A DNA stretch of 64,000 nt from Paramacrobiotus metropolitanus (lineage: Eukaryota; Tardigrada; Eutardigrada; Parachela; Macrobiotidae): the NCBI RefSeq assembly GCF_019649055.1, contig NW_026570296.1, positions 124,001 to 188,000 of the forward strand, written 5' to 3'. Shown here one piece after another: positions 31,527 to 43,169 of the stretch (positions are counted from its first letter, which is position 1; each line of letters opens with the position of its first letter). A program made the translations under genes and the position numbers. The notes below the pieces were generated by a model. That model saw only the letters and a program-made list of their open reading frames with translations. It did no database searches and was not told where the DNA came from.

Positions 31527-31879
31527 TGTGAAGGGCTCAGAGTGGTCAGGGGAAGTGCTGTACTGTCTGTCTAAACTACTGCACGTAAACGAAGCGTCTG
31601 CGTCTGACTGGATACCGGTATCTTTACTCATCTTGATCTTCTGATACATAGATCTAAACTCATGCAACTCCCAAGGTCTAACAGCAGCCTTGAACTGCTT
31701 ATATACTTTCTTACTGCACATCAGAATGTTCTAGAACAGCGTGCATGCGTCAGCATGCACCGGAAATAGACAATGCCAAATATGTAGATCGCAGAGCGCG
31801 ACTCTACAAGCGTGCATGCGTCAGCATGCACCGGAAATAGACAATGCCAAATATGTAGATCGCAGAGCGCGACTCTACA
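31527..31879 (-). repeat. 5' LTR of mini-element
   Basis: The same 353 bp as 30233-30585, with the same internal duplication. A C-rich block (minus TGTAGCCCCCTCCGG) lies two bases inside and may be the primer site, although it lacks the canonical TGG. Confidence 0.7.
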
Positions 31880-32016
31880 ATATAGATCATTTTCCTCTCT
31901 CAACCTTCACGAGTATATCTTCCTTCCCATGCTCACGATTCCACCACAGAAAGTCTTCCTTATTTCGCTCCCGTGCGAGGACTGAAACTTTCCGAGAAGC
32001 AGACGAAGTGTGACGG

Positions 32017-32406
32017 TTATATCATTTTAACCTCAAAGGATGTCGTTCGCCTGGTAGCATGATCCGACAGCGGCTCATCACTTCCCTCACGATTTCGCCG
32101 TGTCTCGACGAAAGCGAATGTGTAAGTCGATCCCGCGACAACTCTGGCCGGGTACCACCGAAAGACCTCGTTGTCTGAACCCCGCCACAACATTTCTACC
32201 ATGTCTCCTGTGGCGAAAGGACGGCGTAAAATTACCCCGAAACATCGGTGTAATGGGATTAGATCGGCACTATGGTTGGGGTACCCGAAATTAATGATAA
32301 AGCCTCTCGCGACGTCGATGTCGATGATCCGACCGTGGCAGAATGATCCATCTTCGTCCTGTACGTCAACAGCGCCGTAAAACCATACACGGTCGATCCT
32401 GAACAT
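32017..32406 (-). CDS. DVQD-domain protein, short copy
   Basis: The ORF is 129 residues from ATG 32406, ending with TAA. It contains 'WFYGAVDVQDEDGSF', 'GFIINFGYPNHSADLIP' and 'WRGSDNEVFRWYPARVV', a beta-rich domain that looks like a Tudor/SH3-type barrel. It is a clear paralogue of 35053-35730, in inverted orientation. It may be a truncated duplicate, because no F-box exon lies downstream on its own strand. The resemblance to an expanded tardigrade family is from memory only. Confidence 0.55.
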   Translation of the reverse strand: MFRIDRVWFYGAVDVQDEDGSFCHGRIIDIDVARGFIINFGYPNHSADLIPLHRCFGVILRRPFATGDMVEMLWRGSDNEVFRWYPARVVAGSTYTFAFVETRRNREGSDEPLSDHATRRTTSFEVKMI

Positions 32407-32733
32407 ATTACATGAAAGCTTGCAGGGTAATTAAGGCATTAATTAATATTTAAAAAAACGATTTCCGGCGTAGCGTGTTTTTATTTAACTGCGGACGGAA
32501 CAAAATGCCTTTCTCTTATATGCAGGAGGAAAGAAACATTAGACATCTATCTTCACATCGCTATTTCAGATGACATTATTATCGACACATTAAGAACAGT
32601 TGCAATGAAACTGACTAATGTCCAATAGATTTGGTAGTGTTTCGAAACAACTAGTCGAATAAAGCGGTCGCAAAGCACGGCACTGTTTTTTACCGACCAG
32701 ACACATAATATTAACGGGTAATGGCCAACAAGC

Positions 32734-33712
32734 TTCCCGCTCCACCGATCCCATCGCTATTCTGACTGGATTACTGAAAGCGAAAAACATCAAGCTACAG
32801 ACAATCACTATTTGTAACTGGGACGTCTGGGCGCCGGATATCTTGAGCTGGTCCAGCTCGTTGACCTTGCAATTTCGATCGGAGTGGAGAGACATTTGTC
32901 ACAAATTGGTCTTGAAAAACGTGTATATACCTGTAAAAGGACTGATGTTCGTGGATGGTGAATCGTGAAACTTTAACTGGGAAGCTGTAAGTTATGAGAA
33001 GAGATTTTGGGCAGAATGTCCGGAGTCGAATGTCGCGATTAACGTAGCCACAAGTGACAGCGGGGAAATACAAGCTGCAAGGCAGTGGCTGGAGGAGATC
33101 TGCCTACCGATGAGCGATGGAGTTCTGCAAATGCTACAATGCCGAGTAGGAACGCATTCTGTACCCAGAAAAATCTTGTCACGGGTAATCCGATGCTTAA
33201 ATTAATAATAGATTTTGTACAAATACGTACATACTGCAAAACCGTTCGGTAAACGTTTAGCTGCTTAGGTTGAGAAAGCATGCAACATGAATGAGTATAA
33301 CTACGATTACACAAATCGAGAAAAACCCTATCACTATGCGGCTGCAGACCACAGGCCTCATTAATTACGTAAGAAATAAAAACGGTAACGAGAAATCAGT
33401 TAAAGAAACAGAATGAACAGCTTCCGATAGGTCTGCACTCTGCACAGCTATGCCACGCTCATATTAAGCTGGTCAGTAACGACAGTTAACAGGTTATCGC
33501 AGTTTTAAAACTTTTTACAGTTGTTAAGGCAGTGGCAGTCAGGAGATGCACGTTTAACTGACAACAAGGACGATCCGTTGGCTAATTTACCGGTCCATAC
33601 CTTGCGAAAGTTAACCTTGTTGACGCTGCGCTGGTTTCTGGACTGCGGAGATGACGGAAAACGTTATTTCATCAGCAGACAAGAAATTCACAGAAATCTT
33701 GGTACCGTGTAA
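32734..33712 (+). pseudogene. F-box family pseudogene fragments
   Basis: Bases 32734-32970 translate to a close match of the F-box exon ('AILTGLLKAKNIKLQTITI', 'WAPDILSWSSSLTLQFRSEW') but hit TGA. A further block at 33060-33184 matches the exon's end, followed by a donor-like GTAATC. Bases 33521-33712 match the C-terminal exon ('LLRQWQSGDARLTDN') behind a TTTTTACAG acceptor. The F-box itself is missing. This is a broken duplicate of 37141-39009. Confidence 0.6.
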
Positions 33713-35052
33713 AACGACGCATGTAAGTAAAATTAGTTGGTTTTGTCCAAATTGAAGGTAGTTTTGCTTTCGGGGTACGTGTATCGGTGTATCATATCTT
33801 TACTCACAGCTCCACAATATAGAATAAGTTTGGGCAGTTATTTGGTATGCACGGCTTCTGAGACGCCATTTGTTTTTAGTCTTCGTCCTTCGGTATCGTT
33901 TTGCCAACAAAGCGACGCTTATTAACAACGCTTTATCCACAACCGATCGGACGGATCTCTCCATGTCGATCGCTGGGAACATGGTCGACTGCACACTGCT
34001 CGAGAAATTATCCTTTCGACTGGCATCATTCTTATGGAGTGCCATGATGGTCATCCCGTCCATTCGGCCGTTCAGAAAACAGAGTTCGGCCGTCGCTGTT
34101 GTCCCTGCTGGTGCCAGGATCTAACCAGAGGTTCAGCGCATGACCTTTCTCTTGGCGTTGCCAGCAGTGCCCATTTTGTCCGTTGTATTCCTATTAACAC
34201 TCGCACAATTGTGTGTCTTTACGTCACGTTACATTTTTCTGAACGTTGTAGCAGCAGCGTGGGCTGGATTTGCATCGTCTACAGTATTTTAAAAAGAATA
34301 CACGCATTCACCACGGAAATTGGCTTTCGCGTCTAAAGTTTTCATTTTCCGATCAAAATTTTGCTGAAGATGTGACTTTTCGCAACAAACTATAAAGAAC
34401 AAAAGGATGAAACTTTCGCAAACTTCTAAACACGCCCCGAAAAACAGGGCGGTTTTATTGCTGCACGCACCGGAAACGCTCAGTTTTGGTCGTTTGTAAT
34501 GTTCATCTCCGCAGTTTCGTAAAAGTGCCTTGTAACTTTCGAACGGTACGGGTGTGTAGAATTAGATCGAGGGATCGCGATTGCCGGGATTTTACCGAGC
34601 TTCTGACTGTCTTCCGAGAACGATGGTCTCGAAGCTGCTTAAGTACACTAAATGGGATTACCGATTATGTGCCGCATGCGGAAATGCACTTCTGCGGACG
34701 TAGGCAGTGCCAGTGATTGAATGCGCTGTATATTGCATTTGACCACTTGATACAACGCGTAAGCGTGCGCAGCTAAAGAAGCGATCGATATTCTATGGAG
34801 AAGAGAGCACTATGCGGGACCGGCAACAGTGCAACTCATGCTTGATAAACGCAGAGTGTGTCACGCCGAGTTTGCCGATATTTGCTACGGCGTAGGATAT
34901 CCGGGAAAAGCCTTCGTTATTCTTAACTTATCTCAGCCAGCGCGTTGATATTATTAGGTGAATTTCTTGTGCCTTCTTCAACTGAATTTTTGAAATATGC
35001 CGCAACATTTTTGTTTACTACGTCATAAGGAGCACATAGCAATACACACAGT
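33713..35052. other. Intergenic region with duplicated 5' block
   Basis: Several short ORFs exist, but none is convincing. The minus frame 33800-34063 has moderate composition and could be an exon. Bases about 34790-34930 repeat the block near 27860-28000 and may be the 5' region of the gene at 35053. Confidence 0.35.
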
Positions 35053-35730
35053 ATGTTGGAATACGGCTCGTTTTACGTGAACCCTGTATGGCATTACGGC
35101 GCGGTGGATGCGCAGGATAAGGATGGATCATTCCGTCATGGTTTCATCGTTGATATGGACCCTGCGGAAGGCTTTATCATTGATTTCGGATATCCCGGCC
35201 ACCATGCTGAGCTAATCCCGTTTTCCCGATGTTTTGGGAAGATTCCTCAGTATCTCTTCGCCTCTGGGGATGCTGTACAGGTTTTGTGGCGGAGCTCCGA
35301 CAACGAGGCACTTTGTTGGTATCCGGCCAAAGTAATCGCGGGATCGTATTACACCTTCGCTTTTGTCGAGACCGAACGGCACGGCAAAAGCGTAAGGGAA
35401 GTGGTGAGAAAGCATTGCATTATGCCTTTAGGAGAACGACCAGCTTTGACGCGAAAGAATTATAAACGGCACCGTTTGCCTTTAAATTGGATAATTCTAA
35501 TTCTTGCCAAGGCGCGAAGTCAACAAGATTTTCAGTGGTGGAATCGTCAGCATGGACACCGGAGCGACACCATACTCGTAAAGGTTGAGAGAGGAAAACT
35601 GATCTTCATTGCCCACAGCAGTAGTGCTGTTACTAGTAGCGAATTTGTTACGTATACTACTAAAGACTCCCGATGGCCGAGGTCTTGGAGTCTGGTACGT
35701 TGTAAAGTGTTAATGCGGACAACTGAGTAG
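35053..35730 (+). CDS. DVQD-domain protein, N-terminal exon
   Basis: The frame starts at ATG 35053. Residues 10-110 carry the 'WHYGAVDAQDKDGSF', 'GFIIDFGYPGHHAELIPFSRCF' and 'WRSSDNEALCWYPAKVIAG' pattern, a Tudor-like barrel by appearance. 'GERPALTRKNYKRHRLPLN' follows, and composition then weakens, so the coding exon probably ends around 35470-35590. The F-box exon at 37141 lacks an initiator ATG and begins after an acceptor, so both may belong to one gene with an intron that now holds a solo LTR. That linkage is inference. Confidence 0.6.
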   Translation: MLEYGSFYVNPVWHYGAVDAQDKDGSFRHGFIVDMDPAEGFIIDFGYPGHHAELIPFSRCFGKIPQYLFASGDAVQVLWRSSDNEALCWYPAKVIAGSYYTFAFVETERHGKSVREVVRKHCIMPLGERPALTRKNYKRHRLPLNWIILILAKARSQQDFQWWNRQHGHRSDTILVKVERGKLIFIAHSSSAVTSSEFVTYTTKDSRWPRSWSLVRCKVLMRTTE

Positions 35731-36423
35731 TGTTATATGCATTAGTAACTGCATAACGCAGGAGGCGGTATCATTTTCGAGCCTTAAGTTTACCCAGTCA
35801 AAAGAATAACGCTCAAACGTGGCAAAGTGCTCTTGTTTTATACACTTTTGTTGGTGTTAAAATATTTCAAAAAAGTTTATTTTACCCAAAACGCCGCAGG
35901 GAAACGTTGCGCACACTAACGATTGCATACCGATGTTTAGATCTGGCTAAAGAATGACGTAAAGAAATGTACAAAATGTTTAGAACTGCTGGAACGAACC
36001 TGACTCCCGTGCATGTATCGTACACGAGTTTGGTAGTGGCGGTGCCATCTACCTACCATCATATTTCCATCTACGCTTTGACTGTGTGTTATTATAACCT
36101 TTTCCTTTAGTGTTAGTTTTGGCCTGTCTTGCTGTTTGTCGATATGCTATACAAAGATGCTTTAAGATTGCTTGTTTTCGCAGACCGAAGTATTTCGGAT
36201 AATGGCTAACCGGGTTACGTTCTGCGAATTGTCGATTTGGAGGAGAGCTGGAAGTAAACGACGTGGGCGGCGTCTTTCTTCCAAATCCGGCGTGGTAAGG
36301 TCAACATTGCAACTTTAAAAGCTCGTTTGGGATTAGATTAATGCACTTCCGCGTACTGCAAATACCCTAACACTCCGAAAGAATTAAAACGCGGTTTGGT
36401 CGAGACGTGGTTTTTAATGTGCC
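35731..36423. other. Intron or intergenic spacer
   Basis: No coding or RNA feature is recognised. It may be intronic between the DVQD and F-box exons. Confidence 0.35.
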
Positions 36424-36991
36424 TGCTGTACAGTAGTGCCAGCAAGTTACGGGTGTCATGTAGAAAGACTCGATACGGTTTAATGTACGAGGTTAACCAC
36501 TTCCCAGCCACGACCCAGTCGGTAGAGCAGACTCTTAAATCAACTGTTGCAGTAATAACGGACGGAAACTGATCAGGAACACGAACCTTCAGGAATCCCT
36601 AAGCCATTATACTGAATACTCCTAACTTCCGGTTGTTACACATGAGGGTCCACGAAGCACGAGCATACCGTGATTACCACGCGATAATTCGTATTTAATT
36701 ATGAACGTCGATAACACAGAAGATGCTTTACTTCGCTTACTCACAATCACATGCACAACACTAGAAAGTTTTAAGCAAGTTGCCAGTCTTAAGTGATCAA
36801 GACCGATCGTGTTAAACTCAGGAAGCACGATCTTATATAGACTTCTAGGAGCACGAGATACATCGCTATCAAGATGAGAACGGACGAATCACAGATAGCG
36901 ATAATGAACAACCGCAGTGACGTAGGAGAAAGGCGTACAGTAATTACAGTAATTAGGAGTACGTACGGATGTGTGTAGCTCCCATACGTCA
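36424..36991 (-). repeat. Solo LTR of the giant-element family
   Basis: The sequence starts TGCTGTACAGTAG and ends CCCATACGTCA. It shares CCACTTCCC...GACTCTTAAAT with the A LTR, and shares GATCAGGAACACG, AACTTCCGGT, CTTATATAGACTTC and TACATCGCTA blocks with B's LTR. A TATA lies at 36840-36832 (minus). No internal element sequence flanks it. A target duplication is not evident. Confidence 0.6.
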
Positions 36992-37140
36992 CGTGCGCAT
37001 TCCGTTTTTACATCAGCGTTACAGCGTATACAGATACAAATGATCTTGTAGTACGCTGCAGTAGCATGCGCACTATCGCTACTATAGGATCGCGTTATAC
37101 GTTGTACCAATTAATCTGATAAATTGGTTGTTTTTATTAG

Positions 37141-39009
37141 GCTTCCAAATTCAGACCACGGTACCGCTATCGGCCATGTCCAAACAATTATTTACCTGTC
37201 GAAATCTTTCGTCGAATATTTTCCTTTCTGGAATTTCGAGAACAAGTGAAGTGCTGCTCAGTGTGCAAATTCTGGCATACTATTTTGACAACGTGCTCGC
37301 GACTGGAATTTGATCTGCAGACATACGGGCATGACGACCTGGCTTTAGCTTTCGATAAGAATATCAGTGAGTTTACTAGAAAAATCATTTTATCAGGCAA
37401 TATATTCATCGTTAATTGCAAGCCAAATGCCTGGTATTATTCCCGCCTCTTCAATCCCGTCGCTATTCTAACTGGTCTACTGAAAGCAAAAAGCATTAAA
37501 CTGCAAACAATCACTATTTCGGATTGGCACGTTTGGGCACCGGACGTTCTGAGCTGGTCCCGATCACTGACTCTGCAGTTTCGTTCGGATTGGAAAGACT
37601 TATGTGACAAATTAGTCCTGGATAATGTATACATGAACGGACTCGTGTATGTGGATGCGGAATCGTGTGGCTGCAACGGGAAAGCTTTTGTGGGACCTTA
37701 TAATAACAGGTTTCGATATATGGATTTCGATACCATGGTTTATTCTAGATCAGTTCGCGTTATGGGCAGTTCGCCCATCGAACGCATGGGCAAGTACATC
37801 ATCAATACTAATCAAAACGAACAAATGCAAAGTGCAAGGACAATATTGGAAGATAATTGTCTGCCGATGAGAGACGAAGTCCTCCGAATGCTGGAAAGCC
37901 GACTAGACAAGCAATCTGTCCCGAAGAAAGTCTTGTTGCAGGTAACCAACTTTTGCAGCTTCAGGGAATCTTTGTACAAGCTTCTCCCGTAATTTCCATC
38001 GCATCAGAACAGCGAACATTACAAATTTACGTGTTGCGCGTAAATCCGTACTACGGCGCGCCACGCCACACTGTTTAAACACGTAACATGCATTTGGCTG
38101 GCTGGTGGCTTGGTACACGCCATATAATTCAATGAGAATAACAGTAACTGCCTGGCGTAAGTTGGCCAAGAAGCTGTCGGTGTGGTAATGGACAATCTAA
38201 CTATTGTCCATTACCACACCGAGCGGGAGCGGATTTAGGCAATCAGATAAGCGTAGTGACGTGGCCATCGTTTCAAGCGCAAATTTCGCGCTAGCTGTAC
38301 CTTTACGATCGAAATTACGGGACAAGCTTGTACAGCTTCATACTATGTATCATCGTATTGGAGAATCGTTAGTGGGCGGCACCCGCAAGCTGACACAGAA
38401 GAAGACAGAAGTGTAAGAATATTTGCACATGTGTGGTAGAAACGAACGGCGGGAAATACTACTCCAGTTAAAGCGTTCAAAAATAATTTTAACGATCATC
38501 CTTTACTTTTTGTTCTCTTTAGTTTTCGTTGCTTTCATCTTCTTTGATAAGTATCGGAAATAACCAGTAACGTATTGGAAGATCTGAGAAAGGCAGTTTG
38601 GTACAGTTGTTAGAGTATTCGTAATGGGTAGCACTTATACAAGTGCAGTACATGTTTGTAGCGAAGCGCAGTTCCTTGTTTGACCATGTCTGCAGTATTC
38701 TCTGACATTGTTTGTCTTGCTGTATTTGCTGTTGTACGCACTGCGTAGTATTTCATCTTGCAAGTTCTTTAGTAATTTTGACCAGCAAGAGCATTAGATA
38801 AGCATTCTGCGCCGTCCGACGCACTGGATCCTTGTGAATATTTGCAGTTGTTGAGGCAATGGCAAGCAGGAGATTCACGTTTTACCGACAACATGGACGA
38901 TCCCTTGGCCTATGTACCGCTGCAATCCTTGCGGAAGTTAACTTTGTTCGCATTGCGCTGGTACCTGGACAGCAACACTTCTGAAAAAGCTCTTTGTCAT
39001 CAGCTGTGA
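37141..39009 (+). CDS. F-box protein, two exons
   Basis: Exon 37141-37941 starts after a TTTTTATTAG acceptor and is open for 267 codons in phase 0. Residues about 18-50 form a canonical F-box ('LPVEIFRRIFSFLEFREQV', 'CCSVCKFWHTIL'). A leucine-rich-repeat-like region follows. A CAG/GTAACC donor at 37942 joins in phase to exon 38848-39009 (after TTTGCAG), which adds 'LLRQWQAGDSRFTDN...' and ends in TGA. F-box proteins act as substrate receptors of SCF ubiquitin ligases; substrate unknown. The first exon is uncertain and may be 35053-35730. A degraded paralogue lies at 32734-33712. Confidence 0.7.
38177..38222. repeat. Perfect 20-bp inverted repeat with 6-nt loop
   Basis: TCGGTGTGGTAATGGACAAT (38177-38196), then CTAACT, then the exact reverse complement (38203-38222). 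It lies in the putative intron of the F-box gene. It could be a hairpin RNA or the relic of a fold-back element. Confidence 0.65.
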
Positions 39010-39932
39010 GGAAAGGCACGGAAAATTGAGGATATCGTACGATGCGGCATTTATGCCAAAGATTGCTTAATTATGAAGCTTTTCTTTGCGTGGCTATTTG
39101 ATACTTACTGATATAGCTGCTATTTGATGTAGCTGCTTTTATTTCCGGAGACGTAATAGGTCTGCTCATAAGAAATTAATACTATTTCGTTGCAGTCATG
39201 TAAACATTTCACAGCAGTGGAAACGTTTCCATAATAATAGTTCCATATCTGTTCCGGTGATGCATAACAATTACTAAATTTTCATAGCTTCTACCTTATT
39301 ATAGTGGAAAACGGGCAGCGGTCGTCTGCGGAAAACAATAGCTAGTAAGTGGCGTTGACAAGTGACAAGTAAGTACAACTGTACAACACATCGCACACGG
39401 CAAACACAGGCGAAATTGGCGCACTTCAGGGCAAAAATAGGAAACTCACTTCCGCGTTTTATATCATATATATTAGCCAAACCTTTATTTGTACAGTAAT
39501 GCCATCCATATTCCATACTCGTACTAAAATATAAGCAATAAACGTAGTTTACTGCTTATACGGTTTACGGAACAAGCGAATACTAAGCCATATCGGCAAA
39601 ATTACAAGAATAACTGTTATAACTTTGTTCATTTTTATAGCACTTTCCGCATGCGAAACAGATGCTTCCAATCAGACCAGTTCGGATTTGCAACTGGAGA
39701 GTGGAGGAGCGGCGAATAACAGCGCTTCCAATAATACCCGTATCCCGCCGGTGCAAACCAGGTTTGGACTGATACATGACAGTAGTGGCATATACAAAGG
39801 AGCGGGAGCTATCCATCCGACGCCGGCTCCCAAACCAGCCCAAAGGCTAACCAGTGTTCGGCATTGTTACGGATGCTGATTATATGAATGATGTATCCTG
39901 GTGCAAAAGTTCTCGAGTCGCCAGCAGCGAGG
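39010..39932. other. Intergenic region with one doubtful secreted ORF
   Basis: A plus-strand frame ending at 39879 has a hydrophobic stretch 'ITVITLFIFIALSAC' followed by a polar, Asn/Ser/Pro-rich tail. That resembles a signal peptide, but no ATG opens it. Nothing else is recognised. Confidence 0.3.
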
Positions 39933-42720
39933 TTATGACAATGAGGATTTGCTATTTATCTGCGTTTGGTTGTTAAAGCTGTGCTGCATGTCTTGCATCA
40001 CCGCATCATCTTTTACTCTATTGATTTCATCATACGCCAGCCCCCAAATGGTCAAGATGACAAGAAAAAGCTGAAATAAAAAAGATGCACGAGTTAACTG
40101 GACAGATGTACAGTGCCATAGAACAACATTATTGTTATTTACGTGTAAATACTCGGGTAGCACAAACCTCAAATTATAAACATTCGCACAAGCCTCATGC
40201 GCGTCTTGTCATATTACACTGGGACTGGAACGCCGCGCAATGGTTTAAATATATTAAACATGTAAGGACTACTACCTCATCAATTTTTTATAGTCCCAAA
40301 GCTTGGATTATTTACTTGGTCTAAAGTTTTTCTTACCTTTATTACCAAAGAAACTTCGGGTCTTATCGCTATGAATCGAAAGTCTTCCCTTTCTGCCGCT
40401 TCCGCTGCGCTACGTATTGCATCGTATAAACCTTCGTTGACGCCATCCTGTAAAATGGTAATCTTCCACTTGATTATTAAAGTTAATGTAATGCCAGTAT
40501 CAGGAATGCAGACAACCAAAGTGTAGTGATAAAAAGAGTCAATTTGCTGCTTTGACGTTATTTTTTTGTTATTTTTGAAGAAGTACGAAAACTAGGGAGT
40601 TTTGGAACGTAGCAATGCAAGTGGCAGCCACAGATTTGCCAGACAATCTGCGTTCCTGCATCGTATGCTTTACGTTTGCTAGCCATGAAAATATTACTGA
40701 CAATCTTTTAAATGCGTTATGAATTACTGTGAAATTTAGATACTCGAAAACACGGAGCATATCTGTACAGTATAACAGAAATCGAGAGGTTCGTATATCT
40801 TTGGTTCATCACGGTAACGAAATGTTTCAAAACCGGTCGATATATCCGATGACAAAAACTGAAACGGGATGGTTGCAGAAGAATATAATCGGCAAAAACA
40901 CAACTTTTATTCACAAGTTACTTTTTGGACTTGTACTACGCTGCCAAGAATCATTTTACGATATTTCTTCTCTGTCAATCAATTTTGGAAACATTAAATC
41001 AATCAATTCAATGCTGTGTGTCATTCTTGAAGAATTATTCCACTGATTGAAACATTTCCTTCCTAGGTATTTCCCTAGCAACGACAATGATAATTTTGTA
41101 ACTGCTGCGTTAGTGCCATTGTCGCCGCCTGCTCCCGTCTCGTAATGAGTGACTACTAAAATTTATGAAAAGTATTACTTTACAACTTACTGTATCATTT
41201 GCCCTGCGAACGGCGATGATCTCTTCTAATTTGCGCGTAGATGCGGTAATACCTTCGGCCTGGAACGCAAAATATTAGCAGCAAGCAGGTTACAAACTAC
41301 AAAGTATTTCCACGAATGTATAGCTATTAGAAATTCTTTAAGGTTTGATAAAAATATTCAGTAGAAGAAATTCACAATTATGACAGTATTAACCAGACAC
41401 TACTGCTACAAAATTAGGTATTCAGTAGAAGTATTTGTTTGAAGTTAAATTAAGTGGAGTCCATGTAGTAATCATACTCGTAAAAAAGTTGATACCTTTG
41501 GCCTGGAATGCAAAATATTAGCAGCAAGCAGGTTACAAACTACAAAGTATTTCCACGAATGTATAGCTATTAGAAATTCTTTAAGGTTTAATAAAAATAT
41601 TCAGTAGAAGTATTTGTTTGAAGTTAAATTAAGTGCAGTCCATGTACTGTAGTAATCATACTCGTAAAAAAGTTGATACCTTTGGCCTGGAATGCAAAAT
41701 ATTAGCAGCAAGCCGGTTACAAAATATTATACGAATGCATAGTTTTTACAAGTTTTTAAGGTTTAACAAAAATAATCAGTATTTTTTTGAAGTTAAAGTG
41801 GAGCTCATGTACAAAATCATACTCGTAAGAAAGTTCGATATAGTGCAGAGACTGCCTAAAAATTTCGGTAGCGCCTACCTGGTTTTGAACTCGCAACATC
41901 AAGACTAAAGGCCCGCTGAAAGCAAATACGAAGGAAGCCGGTGCCAGGATGAAGGTTACCTGATCTCGAGTGGTTGCAAAGTCAGCTAGAAAATATTTGG
42001 CGACTTGGCTGTTGAGAACGAAGAAAATGGTGATAACCCATAAAACGATTTTCTTGCGGAAACATTCCTGAAGGCCATCGAACAGTTGGTTCCTCGTATC
42101 CTTCTTGCTTTTGATGAACGGTATGGACTGAGCGAGCCCGCCTGTTGCGTACAAATCGGTGTCGACTTTGTTTTTAGTTCCAGCATAAAAGTTAAATGTT
42201 CTTCTGTGACTCGCAGGAACAAAGTCAGCATATGGGAAAACAGGCCGATCTCGCAAAACATGAACATGCCAATTAAATATGTCAAGGTCACGTAGGAGAT
42301 CATGATCGGTTTTGTGCGAAACACATGGGTGATAACCGTGATAAGTTCTTCATCACTTCCGATGGTCTGTGTGTACAGCATACTGCAATAATACACGGTA
42401 AACGTCAGCATTCCCATAAAGCAGCATCCAAGACTGACCCGACGATGACGACATGGAACGTTTTGCTTGCCCGCATACTGGTCGAAATCTCGGATGAGGT
42501 TTCCAACGTTATCGTAATACAGCAAGTAACTCGTGATAAAGCAAGTGAGCGTGGCGTAAATCATATAAAACGTGGTTTCCGCCGCTTCCAGAAGATATGC
42601 GATGGGACCGGCTATTCGATTTGCAGGCATATACTGTATCGTCGACTCAAGTTGGTACCATTTTTTACACTGCGCCAATTCCATGCTATACAGCACCATG
42701 CGCAGTGCAAGCGTGCATGG
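39933..42720 (-). CDS. Multi-exon seven-transmembrane chemoreceptor-like protein
   Basis: Exons recognised on minus: about 42720-41890 (several membrane segments, e.g. 'MLTFTVYYCSMLY', 'SYVTLTYLIGMFMFCEIG', 'IVLWVITIFFVLN', 'VTFILAPASFVFAF'), 41260-41191 ('AEGITASTRKLEEIIAV', acceptor TTCCAG, donor GTAAGT), 40447-40337 (acceptor TTACAG, donor GTAAGA, 37 codons) and 40070-39933 (acceptor TTTCAG, stop TAA). The overall look is that of an invertebrate gustatory-receptor-like protein at the plasma membrane; this is inference from topology. The frame changes within the first exon region near 42190, so an indel or unrecognised intron exists. The 5' exon is not identified. Confidence 0.5.
41250..41850 (-). 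repeat. Tandem duplication of intron sequence plus exon start in the receptor gene
   Basis: The block TTGGCCTGGAATGCAAAATATTAGCAGCAAGC (shown on plus in part as GGCCTGGAATGCAAAATATT) occurs near 41257, 41500 and 41684, followed by shared AT-rich sequence. Each copy carries the TTCCAG acceptor and the first codons of the 41260 exon. Only the 41260 copy continues into a coding exon, so the other two are pseudo-exons. Confidence 0.55.
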
Positions 42721-43169
42721 ACTGCTGGAACAGCATCATACAATCATCCCGGGCGGTTGATAGCGACTGTTGCCAAAATACGGCCTACTATCAAGAACCC
42801 CGTTAAATTTTCAAAAGTGACTTCCTCCTGAAGTTTTTTTCAGATAATTCTTTGAATACACCGTTGTATTTGGTCGTAAAATTCTGAACAAAACGGTTAA
42901 GGCCGATTTTTGAAATTCGCGTCCCCAAGATCCACGACCACGAGCGGTTGCCCAAACGACACTTAAAATTCTGAGGCATTCCCCCTTGAGCACGGGAGAA
43001 CTGGGCTGATTTGAAGGAATCCCCCAAAATCTCGGGTGTCATAATTTTGACAAAAATTATGCAAACTCACCAATAATTTAAAATTATGAAAACAATACAG
43101 TCAGTCGTTTTTTTGACGAAATTCGCTTTCAACCGCTCGGGTTGATTGTGCGATATTGTTCAAGCAGTT
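42721..43169. other. Upstream flank of the receptor gene
   Basis: It should contain the 5' exon of the receptor gene. A minus frame near 42810-42770 ('LTGFLIVGRILATVAIN') is a candidate, but junctions are not clear. Confidence 0.3.

Larger units (their letters stand above)
30233..31879 (-). mobile_element. Young non-autonomous mini-LTR element
   Basis: Two 353-bp LTRs (30233-30585 and 31527-31879) look identical by eye, start TGTGAAGG and end CTCTACA on plus, and are flanked by ATAT on both sides, a likely 4-bp target duplication. Orientation is minus: a TATA (GTATATAAG) lies in each LTR, and a purine tract (GAAAGGAGAGCAA) lies directly upstream of the 3' LTR at 30586-30598. The 941-bp interior codes for nothing recognisable. 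Identical LTRs imply recent insertion, with enzymes supplied in trans. Confidence 0.7.

Noticed and set aside
30125-31721. Duplicated small gene (Met-Cys-Ser-Lys ORFs)
   Set aside because: Both copies lie largely inside the identical LTRs of the mini-element and share their boundaries; no independent evidence for a gene.
42325-42831. 168-residue plus-strand ORF
   Set aside because: It is opposite the receptor exons, which show membrane segments and splice sites on the minus strand.
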